Shown: positions 15,303 through 24,296, counted from the stretch's first letter. The stretch is 27,506 nt of DNA from Actinomycetota bacterium (GCA_028696435.1 JAQVHC010000005.1:1-27506), one strand, 5' to 3'. Notes: generated by a model from the letters alone, not told the origin. A program made the numbers and translations.

Positions 15303-16232
15303 TTGGATTGTATGAATGCTAGAAGCAAAGATAAAAAGGGAAAGGGCAAGAGTAAATTAGAAAGGCGTGAAGGCTTAGCAGGACTACTTTTTGTTTCGCC
15401 TACTATCATATATTTCATCGTATTTTTTCTACTTCCACTCGTGGTGTGCGTCTATGCAAGCTTCACTAATTGGAATATATTATCTCCAAATAGAATTTTT
15501 GTGGGTACCCTAAATTATGAAAAGCTATTTATGGATCCCAAATTTTGGAAGGCTTTGAAAAACACATTATTTATGCTTATACCTATTCCAATTTATATTA
15601 CGTTTGCACTACTTTTTGCATACGCATGCCATAAGAACATACTTGGTCAAAAGGTTTTTCGAGCGATCTATTATTTGCCTTACATATCATCGATTGTGGC
15701 GCTGACGCTCATTTGGATGTGGTTGTTTAATTCACAGTATGGTCTTGTGAATAGTTTTCTCTCTCTGTTCGTTGATAATCCGCCAAGCTGGCTAAGTGAT
15801 CCATTCTGGACAAAATGGATGATTGTAATTATGATTTCTTGGAAATTGATTGGGTTTACATCGATTTACTACATTGCAGCACTCAAATCAATACCTAAAA
15901 GTTATTATGAAGCAGCTCAGATAGACGGTGCAGGACCGAGACAGCAATTTTTCAAGATCACCCTACCGTTAATTACTCCTACAACCTTTTACCTGCTGGT
16001 CATTGGAATGATTGGTTCACTTCAAACTTTTGTAGAGGTACAGATGTTTGCCCCGGATGGTGGACGTGGGTATGGTGTAGGAACCATTGTTTTCTATATC
16101 TGGCAAAAAGCATTTTCCAGTAGCCAGATGGGCTATGCATGCGCAATAGCTACGGTGTTTGGTCTGTTTATATTAGTCGTTACTGTAGTCCAGTTTACCG
16201 TATCGCGCAAATGGGTTTTTGAGGGGGATTAA
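15303..16232 (+). CDS. Sugar ABC transporter permease, MalF/UgpA type
   Basis: A ~309-residue inner-membrane permease with about six membrane segments, the first at LLFVSPTIIYFIVFFLLPLV. It carries the EAA loop that contacts the ATPase (EAAQIDGAGPRQQFFKITLP). The N-terminus is highly basic (KDKKGKGKSKLERR). I prefer TTG 15303 as start because GAGGTG (15291-15296) is then a ribosome site 6 nt upstream; GTG 15294 lies inside that site, and ATG 15312 is also possible. It pairs with the next gene, 3 bp downstream, as a heterodimeric channel. No ATP-binding subunit is encoded nearby, so a shared MsmX/MsmK-type ATPase elsewhere is expected. Confidence 0.92.
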   Translation: MDCMNARSKDKKGKGKSKLERREGLAGLLFVSPTIIYFIVFFLLPLVVCVYASFTNWNILSPNRIFVGTLNYEKLFMDPKFWKALKNTLFMLIPIPIYITFALLFAYACHKNILGQKVFRAIYYLPYISSIVALTLIWMWLFNSQYGLVNSFLSLFVDNPPSWLSDPFWTKWMIVIMISWKLIGFTSIYYIAALKSIPKSYYEAAQIDGAGPRQQFFKITLPLITPTTFYLLVIGMIGSLQTFVEVQMFAPDGGRGYGVGTIVFYIWQKAFSSSQMGYACAIATVFGLFILVVTVVQFTVSRKWVFEGD

Positions 16233-16235
16233 GAG

Positions 16236-17072
16236 ATGAAGAAAAAAATAAGTCCAGTACGAATTATTATCTTTATAATATTGCTCATTGGTGCAATCAC
16301 TATGATAGTCCCTTTTGCGTGGATGCTTAGCACCTCACTTAAGGAAGCCAACCTTGTATACACCATCCCTCCTCAGTGGATACCACAGCCTGTGGATTGG
16401 AAGAACTATGTGGAAATATGGACAGCTTCTAATCTGCTTACTGGAATTAAAAACAGCTGTATCATAAGTGTGTCTGTATTGGTTTTCTGTACTTTTACCT
16501 CCAGTATGGCAGCCTTTGCATTTTCGAAGCTGAGCTTTCCATTCAAGAATGCCATATTCGTGATGCTGCTTACCACCATAATGGTTCCTCTTGTGGTATT
16601 ATTGGTTCCGCTATTTGTAATATATACAAAAATAGGCTGGATAGACACATTGCTTCCTATGATTGTTCCAGCGTCAATGTGCAACATCAACATTATTTTT
16701 TTTCTGCGCCAGTATATGACAGGTCTTCCCAAGGAGCTACTGGATGCTGCTAAGATTGATGGATGTGGTTACTTTAGTGCATATTGGCGGATTTACCTAC
16801 CTCTTTGCAAACCTGCTATAGTCGCAAATGTGATTATGTTGTTTATGATTACATGGAATGATTATTTCGGTCCACTTGTATTTACGCACAGCGAATCCAA
16901 GCAGAACATCCAGGTGGCCATTGCAATGCTTAACTCGCACTATATCCAACAGACAGATATTCCGCTTATGATGGCAGCATCATTGATTGCTATATTACCT
17001 GTACTGATATTGTTTATCATCTGCCAGAAGTATTTTACCGAAACTTTTGTTATGACTGGCATAAAGGGGTGA
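16236..17072 (+). CDS. Sugar ABC transporter permease, MalG/UgpE type
   Basis: A 278-residue CUT1 permease, the second half of the importer. Membrane segments include IIIFIILLIGAITMIVPFAW at the N-terminus. The family start ...MLSTSLKEANLVY, the EAA loop DAAKIDGCGYFSAYWRIYLP and the C-terminal FVMTGIKG ending are typical of MalG-like proteins. The ATG follows GAGGGGG / AAGAG within the end of the preceding gene. The stop overlaps the SD-containing start region of the GH43-like gene, so translation is coupled. Confidence 0.93.
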   Translation: MKKKISPVRIIIFIILLIGAITMIVPFAWMLSTSLKEANLVYTIPPQWIPQPVDWKNYVEIWTASNLLTGIKNSCIISVSVLVFCTFTSSMAAFAFSKLSFPFKNAIFVMLLTTIMVPLVVLLVPLFVIYTKIGWIDTLLPMIVPASMCNINIIFFLRQYMTGLPKELLDAAKIDGCGYFSAYWRIYLPLCKPAIVANVIMLFMITWNDYFGPLVFTHSESKQNIQVAIAMLNSHYIQQTDIPLMMAASLIAILPVLILFIICQKYFTETFVMTGIKG

Positions 17073-17074
17073 AT

Positions 17075-19165
17075 TTGAATTTATATTGTAATCCGATAAA
17101 AAAGCAAGGAGATTTTGCTGATCCTTTTGTACTGCGTTACAATGGGAAATACTATTTGTACTGTACAAATCCCGATATCCGTTGTTGGAGTTCGGATAAT
17201 CTTGTTAACTGGGAACTCGAAGGCCCTACAATAAATTCAGATACGTTTCCTTCATTGGTTCCGTTTGCCCCGGAGGTTGTGTATTGGAATGGAGTGTTCT
17301 ATATGTATACCTCTCCCAACGGAATGGGACATTATGTGTTAAAGAGTAAAAGTGCCACAGGTCCTTTTTACCCAGTGACCGGCAATGTAGCACATTGCAT
17401 AGATGGCTCCGTTTTTATTGACGATGATGGCAAGTGGTACTTCTATTGGGCAGATGAGAGTGGTATATTGGGCTGTGAAATGAGTTCACCCACTGAATTT
17501 GGTAAGGTAGTAAATACAGGTGCTTACATGCGTGGATGGACAGAAGGCCCAATGGTTATAAAGGAAAATAACATGTATTACATGACCTACACTGGAAACC
17601 ACTATCTTTCCAAAGGCTACCGGGTAAATGCCGCGAAAAGCAAACATCCGCTTACAGGGTATATAGATTGTTTATGCAATCCGATCCTTGTACACACAGA
17701 GGAACCATGGGTTGGGCTAGGTCATAGTTCCACTGTTTATGGTCCGGATATGCTTACCCGGTACATTGTTTACCACAATATCAACCCGGATAGATCACGT
17801 GATTTAAATATAGACGCTATTATCTTGGATGAAGATGTACATGTAATGGGTCCCACAAACTTTCCACAGCCTGCTCCCATGCTACCTGATTTTTCAGACA
17901 ACATGGTTTCAGATAGGAGTGCGGCTAACTGGAATGTGCTCAGCGGAAAGTGGGAAGTGCGTGATGGTTTCCATATAGCCTCCCCAAATTTTTGGTGCCT
18001 TAGCACACGTACTTTACACGTTAAATCTGGCGTTATTGAGTTTAACCTCTGTGTGAAGGACGGCGAGGGAATCTATGGCGTCAGTATAGGCGCTTTTCGT
18101 ATTGTCATGAATACCGCTTCAAATCTCATAAAGCTAATAGGGCAGGACGGTACATCGCTATATGAATGCATCATTCCGTATGAGTATTTACACAGGGCAC
18201 TGCACTGCCTGCGGTTACGTTATGACAAAGACGGCGCCAATTTGTATATAGACGACAGAAAAACAGCGGAATTTAACGTCCATATTCGTGCTGGAGAAGG
18301 GATAGGCTATTTTTCAGAAGGTCCAAACATTGCAATAGGTTACACGGCGTTTAATTCAGGAGATACAAAAATCGCCGCTGCAAAACTTTTCATTCCAGTG
18401 CCATGCTCAATATTACTAAACGGAAAGACATACGAAAAGCTGAAACTGAATGTAGCACAAACAGCAGAATATATTTTTGCAGTCATGTGTAAAGATGTGC
18501 AAAATGCCCAGTCAAGCCTTACTGTAACGATTGATGGAAATGATACAGAAGTTACATTTATTACAGCTAGCTGTGATATTGCAATATATGTACTCACTCT
18601 GTCGCAAGGACTTCATGAAGTATCTATTATTTTGGGCGATGGCCTGTGTTGTCCTTCAGCACTTTACATTAATATGAATGGAAAGGGTGGGCAAACCGAA
18701 ATAGAAATAGGGAGTTTTGGTCCATATGACAAACAATGCTGGGGCAGTATAGATTTACCCCACTTTGAAGCAGGACTCGAGTTTAAAGGCTGTGCAAAGT
18801 CCGAACACGCATCTATTGGCATCATATTCAGAGCAAGCGAATTATCCGATGGCGGTGAAGGTGACGATAAGAAGCTGGGCATTAATTTCTTTATCGGCTA
18901 TTGCATTTCTTTGGAGCACGATCATATTGTACTCACCAAGCATAGATATGACGAAAAAGAACTGCTTAGCAAAAAGATAAACCATTGTTACACAGATATT
19001 CATAATTTAAATATACGGATAGATGTAAATGATATAAAGGTATTTATTAACAACTGTGATACTACGGTAATAGAATATCATGACCCATCGCCGATATTAT
19101 TTGGACGGGCAGGTATACGTGTAAAAGACTACAAGGTCGATTATGCTACTTTTTATAAATTCTAA
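17075..19165 (+). CDS. Cytoplasmic GH43-like glycosidase with C-terminal beta-sandwich modules
   Basis: About 696 residues, no signal peptide. The N-terminal ~270 residues look like a five-bladed GH43 beta-propeller. The DFADPFVLRYNGKYYLY motif supplies the catalytic base Asp (about residue 16), HCIDGSVFIDDDGKWYFYW the pKa-tuning Asp (about 110), and WTEGPMVIKENNMYYMTYT the acid Glu (about 157). After a NFPQPAP linker come two concanavalin/laminin-G-like beta-sandwiches (about 270-410 and 540-696) with a small sandwich between. Known GH43 activities are alpha-L-arabinofuranosidase, beta-xylosidase, arabinanase and galactan exo-hydrolase; I cannot choose by sequence alone. It probably trims imported oligosaccharides. 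TTG 17075 is preferred because AAGGGG is well spaced; GTG 17069 lies in that ribosome site. Confidence 0.8.
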   Translation: MNLYCNPIKKQGDFADPFVLRYNGKYYLYCTNPDIRCWSSDNLVNWELEGPTINSDTFPSLVPFAPEVVYWNGVFYMYTSPNGMGHYVLKSKSATGPFYPVTGNVAHCIDGSVFIDDDGKWYFYWADESGILGCEMSSPTEFGKVVNTGAYMRGWTEGPMVIKENNMYYMTYTGNHYLSKGYRVNAAKSKHPLTGYIDCLCNPILVHTEEPWVGLGHSSTVYGPDMLTRYIVYHNINPDRSRDLNIDAIILDEDVHVMGPTNFPQPAPMLPDFSDNMVSDRSAANWNVLSGKWEVRDGFHIASPNFWCLSTRTLHVKSGVIEFNLCVKDGEGIYGVSIGAFRIVMNTASNLIKLIGQDGTSLYECIIPYEYLHRALHCLRLRYDKDGANLYIDDRKTAEFNVHIRAGEGIGYFSEGPNIAIGYTAFNSGDTKIAAAKLFIPVPCSILLNGKTYEKLKLNVAQTAEYIFAVMCKDVQNAQSSLTVTIDGNDTEVTFITASCDIAIYVLTLSQGLHEVSIILGDGLCCPSALYINMNGKGGQTEIEIGSFGPYDKQCWGSIDLPHFEAGLEFKGCAKSEHASIGIIFRASELSDGGEGDDKKLGINFFIGYCISLEHDHIVLTKHRYDEKELLSKKINHCYTDIHNLNIRIDVNDIKVFINNCDTTVIEYHDPSPILFGRAGIRVKDYKVDYATFYKF

Positions 19166-19187
19166 TTTATTTTAAAAGAGGTTTAGA

Positions 19188-21248
19188 ATGATAAAATTTC
19201 ACATTAAAAAGATTTTCTTGATGCCAATTGCTTTTATTGTTACTCTGATGTTAGCTTTTGTCGTGATTCTGGTACTGCCATTGTCTCCTGTTTTGGCAAA
19301 TAATGCAACGGGTGTAACAATTTATGGCAATGCGACCGATGACCGTTGCTTTTATGAGAGGGTTGTTACTCTATCGAATGGAGATTTATTGGCTACCTGG
19401 ATGCGTGAGTTTCCAATCGATACGGGTTGGAGTGGTATGAAGAGCTTTTATTTCTATAAAAGTTCTGACCACGGAAAAACATGGTCTTATGTGAGTGAAT
19501 TAGATCCATCAAATTATCAAGGCCTTTCACGAAACAAAATGGGAATGCCAGGTATGTTTGTACTTCCACAAGACATTGGGGACCTTTCGGAAGGTACAGT
19601 GCTTTTTGCAACTTCTGATTGGGATGTGAATTCAGATTACTGCATACACATCTGGGTAAGCACTAATAACGGTTCGACATGGTCGCTATTCAGCAATTTA
19701 GCACCCAGGGGCGATAGCAGTCAGAGCGTATGGGAACCGGAATTTGCAATTAGCAATAATGAGCTGCTTGTTTGCTATTATTCGGACGAGCGCCAAGACG
19801 GTTATGACCAATGCATTGCATTAGAAACATCAGAGGATGGAGTTAATTGGAGTGATTATACAATAATTGTAGGTGAACACGATCCTGATTGGGAACGTGG
19901 GGTGGACCCGCCGATGTGGAGGCCTGGTATGCCCCGCGTAATACAACTAGTTGACGGTACATATTTTATGGCCTATGAGAATGTATGCGGTGGATATGAT
20001 GGCATTGTTTCCTGCAGGACATCTGAAGACGGTATCGATTGGAGTGACACGGATGAATTAGGCACGACAGTTGGGGCGTCTGGAACGGCTGCATATCAAT
20101 GCCCGGAGATTGCATGTATAGATGACGGAAGCGATTATGGGCGCATATTTTTGCGTGGCATGAATGATACTTGCTCTGGCAGCTTATGTTATACTTCCAC
20201 TAATGCAGGCCAAACATGGCAATTGATAGATGCACCGCTGACTGCTGTAAGGAGAGAGTCAGTTGCTAGCGGCTGGAGCGGGGCGTTTGTAGCTCATGGA
20301 GATCGGTTAATTGAGCTAAACAATTGTTATAATGGATCATATAATGAAGTTCGCTGTGGCACAGGAATCATGCATGGAAGCAAGCTTATTGTAGATGGTG
20401 CTGATTACAAGATTAAAAATGTTGTATCAGATTATTGCCTCGATGATGCTGATGGTTCAAAAGAATGGGGCAACCAGATGATCCAGTGGACTGATAACAA
20501 TCTACATACCCAAAGCTGGCATACCAAGAATATATCATCAGCAGCTAGTGAATATTTTGCACTAATATGTAATTGGAGCGATTTGGCACTTGATAATCCC
20601 AATGGTTCACAGGAGAGTGGAACAAGAATAATCCAGTGGGATAAGAACTATTCTTCAGCACAGCAATGGAAGTTTAATCCTATTAGCAATGGTTATTTTA
20701 AGATACAGAATAGATGCAGCGGACTTTATCTTAACACGGAGAATGATTCCACAGAATTGCATGCATATATTGTTCAAAGCACACCTAGTTCCAGTAATAC
20801 ACAAAAATGGAAAGTTGAAAGAATATATGAGGTTGCACGGCTTCGTTCTTATAATATTTATGATTGTCATGTATACCACAATAGTAGTGGCAGTGTTTTA
20901 ATTGCAAATGAATCAACATCAATGTCGCCTTACAGCTCCCAGTGGCGGGTTGTTCCAGGACTTAAGAACTCGAGTTATATTTCGTTTGAATCGTTAGACC
21001 ATCCAGGTTACTACCTGCGTCACTACGACGGGAATGTGATTATATCGCCGTATGAGGATAATGATATATTCAAACAAGATGCTACCTGGCGTCCTCACGA
21101 TGGACTTTATGGTTCTGGTGGCAAATCATTTGAAACATACAATTTTGACGATATTTATATGCGCCATTACAACTCGTTTCTTATAATTTCTGAGATCAAT
21201 TCAGATTTGGATAAGAAGGATGCTACGTTTTATATGGAGTGTCAATAA
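19188..21248 (+). CDS. Secreted sialidase-fold glycosidase (GH93-like) with CBM13 and CBM42
   Basis: A 686-residue exported enzyme. A signal peptide (basic start, long hydrophobic core, probable VLA|NN cleavage near residue 38) is followed by a beta-propeller with five Asp-box-like repeats: SSDHGKTW, STNNGSTW, SEDGVNW, SEDGIDW, STNAGQTW (about residues 90-340). Residues ~400-545 form a ricin-type trefoil (CBM13) with three QxW motifs (QSW, QQW, QKW). Residues ~547-686 form an AbfB/CBM42-type arabinofuranose-binding trefoil (RLRSYN..., YYLRHYDG, YMRHYNS, each ending QW/DATW/DATF). The CBM42 and propeller together suggest an exo-1,5-alpha-L-arabinanase (GH93, whose fold is sialidase-like); GH33-like sialidase is the main alternative. 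It would release the ligand for the importer upstream. Confidence 0.75.
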   Translation: MIKFHIKKIFLMPIAFIVTLMLAFVVILVLPLSPVLANNATGVTIYGNATDDRCFYERVVTLSNGDLLATWMREFPIDTGWSGMKSFYFYKSSDHGKTWSYVSELDPSNYQGLSRNKMGMPGMFVLPQDIGDLSEGTVLFATSDWDVNSDYCIHIWVSTNNGSTWSLFSNLAPRGDSSQSVWEPEFAISNNELLVCYYSDERQDGYDQCIALETSEDGVNWSDYTIIVGEHDPDWERGVDPPMWRPGMPRVIQLVDGTYFMAYENVCGGYDGIVSCRTSEDGIDWSDTDELGTTVGASGTAAYQCPEIACIDDGSDYGRIFLRGMNDTCSGSLCYTSTNAGQTWQLIDAPLTAVRRESVASGWSGAFVAHGDRLIELNNCYNGSYNEVRCGTGIMHGSKLIVDGADYKIKNVVSDYCLDDADGSKEWGNQMIQWTDNNLHTQSWHTKNISSAASEYFALICNWSDLALDNPNGSQESGTRIIQWDKNYSSAQQWKFNPISNGYFKIQNRCSGLYLNTENDSTELHAYIVQSTPSSSNTQKWKVERIYEVARLRSYNIYDCHVYHNSSGSVLIANESTSMSPYSSQWRVVPGLKNSSYISFESLDHPGYYLRHYDGNVIISPYEDNDIFKQDATWRPHDGLYGSGGKSFETYNFDDIYMRHYNSFLIISEINSDLDKKDATFYMECQ

Positions 21249-21278
21249 ACTTATTTTAGTACATAGGAGGATAGAATA

Positions 21279-23024
21279 ATGAACACTTCCAGACTTGAAT
21301 ACCCGAGACCTGATTTTGTACGTGACAACTGGCTTTCATTGAACGGAGAATGGGATTTTTCGTTTGATGATGACTGTTTCGACAAAAAAATAAATGTGCC
21401 ATTTGCCTACGAAAGTAAGCAGTCTGGGATTGGTAGCACTGAATTCCATAACACTGTATGGTATAGAAAGACTTTTGATATTCCTTCGACCATGCGTGGC
21501 GGTCTTGTGCTGCTACACTTTGGTGCGATAGATTATTCCTGTAAAGTATGGGTCAATGGCGTTTTTGTCACTGAGCATACAGGAGGTTATACAGGTTTTT
21601 ACGCAGATATTACCGATACAGTTCGCTTTGATGGAAGCAATATTGTTGTAGTAAGAGTAGAAGATGACCATTCAGACTTGGAAATGCCTAGAGGCAAGCA
21701 GTTTTGGGAAGAAAAGCCACGCAGTATATTCTATACCCCTACAACAGGTATTTGGCAAAGTGTTTGGCTAGAAGCTGTCCCATATACACATCTGCATTCA
21801 GTGAGAATGACGCCACTTTTTGACGAAAAAGCTATAAAATTTGATTACAGGCTTTGTGGAGCTAAAGATATTACACTGGAAACACAGATATCGTTTGAAG
21901 ATATACAAGTGACCAATATAACTGTGCAATCACAAAGCCACAAGGGATCGTTTACGGTAATTTTAGATCAGCCTGAGCTTTTGGCATGGAATTTTTATGA
22001 GGATCTTGCCTGGTCTCCGGAAAACCCCAGATTATTTAACGTTGTGTTCAACGTTTACAATGAGGGTCAATTGGCAGATACTGTGTCTTCATATTTTGGT
22101 ATGCGCAAGGTGTCCGTGGAAAATAATATGTTTATGTTGAATAACCGGCCATACTATCAAAAGTTGATACTGGATCAGGGTTATTGGCCAGAATCTTTGA
22201 TGACAGCGCCTTCTGATGAAGCATTTATAAAGGACATAGAGGTGGTCAAAGCTATGGGATTTAACGGTGTTCGCAAACATCAGAAAGTAGAAGATCCCCG
22301 CTTTCTCTATCATGCAGATCATATGGGTCTACTTGTCTGGAGCGAGATTGGGTCAGCCTATCTTTACTCAGACAAGTATGCAATAAGAATGTATAGAGAG
22401 TGGGCAGAGGCTTTAAAGAGAGATTATAATCATCCTTGTATAGTAGCATGGGTTCCATTAAATGAGTCCTGGGGTGTACAGGAGATACAAAGTAACATTT
22501 CACAACAGGAACACAGTAAGGCACTATATAATATGACGAAATCTCTGGATAGCTCACGCGTTGTTATAGATAATGATGGCTGGGAACATTCCTGTGGCGA
22601 CATGCTTACTATACATGATTATGAATCATCCTCGGCTGTGATACGAGATCGCTATGCCAGTCTCGAAAACATACTGAGATTTCTACCAAATGGAAAGAAA
22701 TTATATGTGGGGAGCAAGCAATATGATAATGAGCCCATCATAGTCAGTGAATTTGGAGGTATACGTTTTTCTCGGGAAGAAGCAAAAGGGGATTCTTGGG
22801 GCTATTCCGAAGATAAAACACTTGATAAATTTGTAGAGCATTTTCGAGGACTGATAAATGCGTTACACTGCTCAAAGTATGTTCAAGGGTATTGCTATAC
22901 TCAGCTTACAGATATAGGGACAGAGCAAAATGGTCTGCTAACTTATGAACATGAACCAAAAGTATCTCCGAAAATTATTAAAGAGATAAATGATGGCAAA
23001 AAAATAAGTCAGCAAAACTTATAA
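21279..23024 (+). CDS. Glycoside hydrolase family 2 enzyme
   Basis: A 581-residue GH2 protein without signal peptide, so cytoplasmic. N-terminal jelly-roll sugar-binding domain (WLSLNGEWDFSFDD, VWYRKTFDIP, CKVWVNGVFVTEHTGGYTGF, PTTGIWQSVWLE), an immunoglobulin-like middle domain, then a TIM barrel from about residue 290. The acid/base is Glu396 in WVPLNESWG and the nucleophile Glu491 in IVSEFGG. It is shorter than LacZ and nearer to the compact GH2 group. Known GH2 activities include beta-galactosidase, beta-glucuronidase and alpha-L-arabinopyranosidase. A galactose-releasing role would link it to galK/galT downstream, but this is inference. AGGAGG ribosome site before the ATG. Confidence 0.88.
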   Translation: MNTSRLEYPRPDFVRDNWLSLNGEWDFSFDDDCFDKKINVPFAYESKQSGIGSTEFHNTVWYRKTFDIPSTMRGGLVLLHFGAIDYSCKVWVNGVFVTEHTGGYTGFYADITDTVRFDGSNIVVVRVEDDHSDLEMPRGKQFWEEKPRSIFYTPTTGIWQSVWLEAVPYTHLHSVRMTPLFDEKAIKFDYRLCGAKDITLETQISFEDIQVTNITVQSQSHKGSFTVILDQPELLAWNFYEDLAWSPENPRLFNVVFNVYNEGQLADTVSSYFGMRKVSVENNMFMLNNRPYYQKLILDQGYWPESLMTAPSDEAFIKDIEVVKAMGFNGVRKHQKVEDPRFLYHADHMGLLVWSEIGSAYLYSDKYAIRMYREWAEALKRDYNHPCIVAWVPLNESWGVQEIQSNISQQEHSKALYNMTKSLDSSRVVIDNDGWEHSCGDMLTIHDYESSSAVIRDRYASLENILRFLPNGKKLYVGSKQYDNEPIIVSEFGGIRFSREEAKGDSWGYSEDKTLDKFVEHFRGLINALHCSKYVQGYCYTQLTDIGTEQNGLLTYEHEPKVSPKIIKEINDGKKISQQNL

Positions 23025-23037
23025 AGATAGAAGCGAT

Positions 23038-23742
23038 ATGAAGGATAACGACAAGGAGTACAGTTTTTATCATTGTACACAGGGGAAATCATTTTTAGGC
23101 TGGTGGGACATCCTTACAGACTACTGCTGGGAGCTTTTTAAGTATAACTTGTGGTATCTTTTGTTCACACTCCCTTCATTTTTGTGTATGCTCATGTTTC
23201 TTTTTTTCAATGCTTATTTATTTCTGATAGTGGCACTTTTATTATTTGTACCTGTTGGACCGGCTATGCTGGTATTATATGAAGCAACAGCTAAAATCGC
23301 CGCAGGCGAGCTCCGTACTGCTCTTCCTCATTTTTTTTCCACGTGCAAAAAGCATTATAGGCATGGATTTGCGTTTTCAATAGTGTTGGGGATTATTGGT
23401 TTAGTCACAATGTATCCAGTTTATTTTTCACTGATTATAAATAGTGCTATGAAAATTGTAATAATGATTTGCGCAGGGATCACCATGTTGTTATTATGCA
23501 TTTTGCTACCTTACATCGCTCGTTTTCTGATGTCTGGTGAATGCAAAGGGGTACTAAAAAAAGCTGTAATACGAGCGTTAATTGGTGGCAAGGCCAGTTT
23601 CTTTGCAGGGCTGTTGCAGGCAACTTGGTTCTTTATTTGTATAGTATATCCTTACGTAGCATTTTTTGCCGCTTTGCTTGGCATGCCGGCAGTTATACGT
23701 ATGACAACATCATACATTACATCACAAACTAAGGGAGAATAA
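23038..23742 (+). CDS. YesL-like (DUF624) membrane protein
   Basis: A 234-residue integral membrane protein of the YesL/DUF624 type, which is commonly encoded with CUT1 sugar importers and secreted glycosidases in Firmicutes. About five to six hydrophobic segments are visible (LWYLLFTLPSFLCMLMFLFF; FLIVALLLFVPVGPAML; FSIVLGIIGLVTMYPVYF; IVIMICAGITMLLLCILLP; FFICIVYPYVAFFAALLG). The family GPA motif (PVGPAML) follows the second segment. Function is not established; a regulatory or assembly role with the importer has been assumed. It starts 13 bp after the GH2 gene and closes the operon; a weak GTCACC/GGTGAC inverted repeat (23800-23842) follows. Confidence 0.75.
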   Translation: MKDNDKEYSFYHCTQGKSFLGWWDILTDYCWELFKYNLWYLLFTLPSFLCMLMFLFFNAYLFLIVALLLFVPVGPAMLVLYEATAKIAAGELRTALPHFFSTCKKHYRHGFAFSIVLGIIGLVTMYPVYFSLIINSAMKIVIMICAGITMLLLCILLPYIARFLMSGECKGVLKKAVIRALIGGKASFFAGLLQATWFFICIVYPYVAFFAALLGMPAVIRMTTSYITSQTKGE

Positions 23743-24086
23743 CAAAAGGTCTGTTAAATTACATATAGAGAATATATTGTATTAGTTTGTCTATCCAGTG
23801 TCACCTGTAAATTTATTTTTTAATTACCTTTTAGAGGGTGACTTTAATCGATTTTATTTTAGAATTTCTATTTAAGTGTTATTGGTTTTTAAAAGTTAGT
23901 CCATTCAATTAGCCTACCACTTAAACAATCAAGGATTATAACGAAAAACATTTTCACAACCACTCGTTATTTGTTGTAGTAAGATATCTGTAATTCAAAT
24001 CATTAGTAATCTCTAGATTACAAAAGCTTAAATATAAAGATACGATAAAACGTGTAATAAAAACAGGATAAGAAAAAACAAAAAGC
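23743..24086. other. Non-coding gap between the glycoside operon and galK promoter
   Basis: No gene is seen. It holds a weak GTCACC...GGTGAC inverted repeat (23800-23805 / 23837-23842) that may end the upstream transcript. It also holds a compact palindrome, GTAATCT-CT-AGATTAC, at 24006-24021, about 65 bp before the galK -35, which could be a regulator site. Confidence 0.4.
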
Positions 24087-24115
24087 TTGACATAAAATAT
24101 GTTCTCAGGTAATAT
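24087..24115 (+). promoter_or_regulatory. Promoter of the galK-galT operon
   Basis: Perfect -35 TTGACA (24087-24092), 17-nt spacer, TAATAT -10 (24110-24115). The geometry is identical to the glycoside-operon promoter at 13530, including the shared C before TTGACA and ATAAGAAAGCACTT after the -10. Leader to galK is roughly 170 nt of almost pure A/T. Confidence 0.75.
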
Positions 24116-24119
24116 AAGA

Positions 24120-24139
24120 AAGCACTTGCGCAAGCGCTT
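24120..24139. promoter_or_regulatory. LacI-type operator of galK-galT
   Basis: The 20-bp near-palindrome AAGCACTTGCGCAAGCGCTT has 9 of 10 positions symmetric and overlaps the predicted start of transcription. Its right 14-mer is identical to the site at the lacI-type promoter (11258-11271), and 17 of 20 bases match the site at 13563. Confidence 0.75.
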
Positions 24140-24296
24140 ATTAATGATTTTAGAGTTAATAATAAAATAAATATATTAAAAAAGTAAATGTATTAAAATA
24201 AAAAATTATAAAATTTGTTATATTAATGTCATATATTAAAAAATAAAAGTATAAACCTCATATGAAAAATTTAGAACCCATCAATGATTTAAAGAG

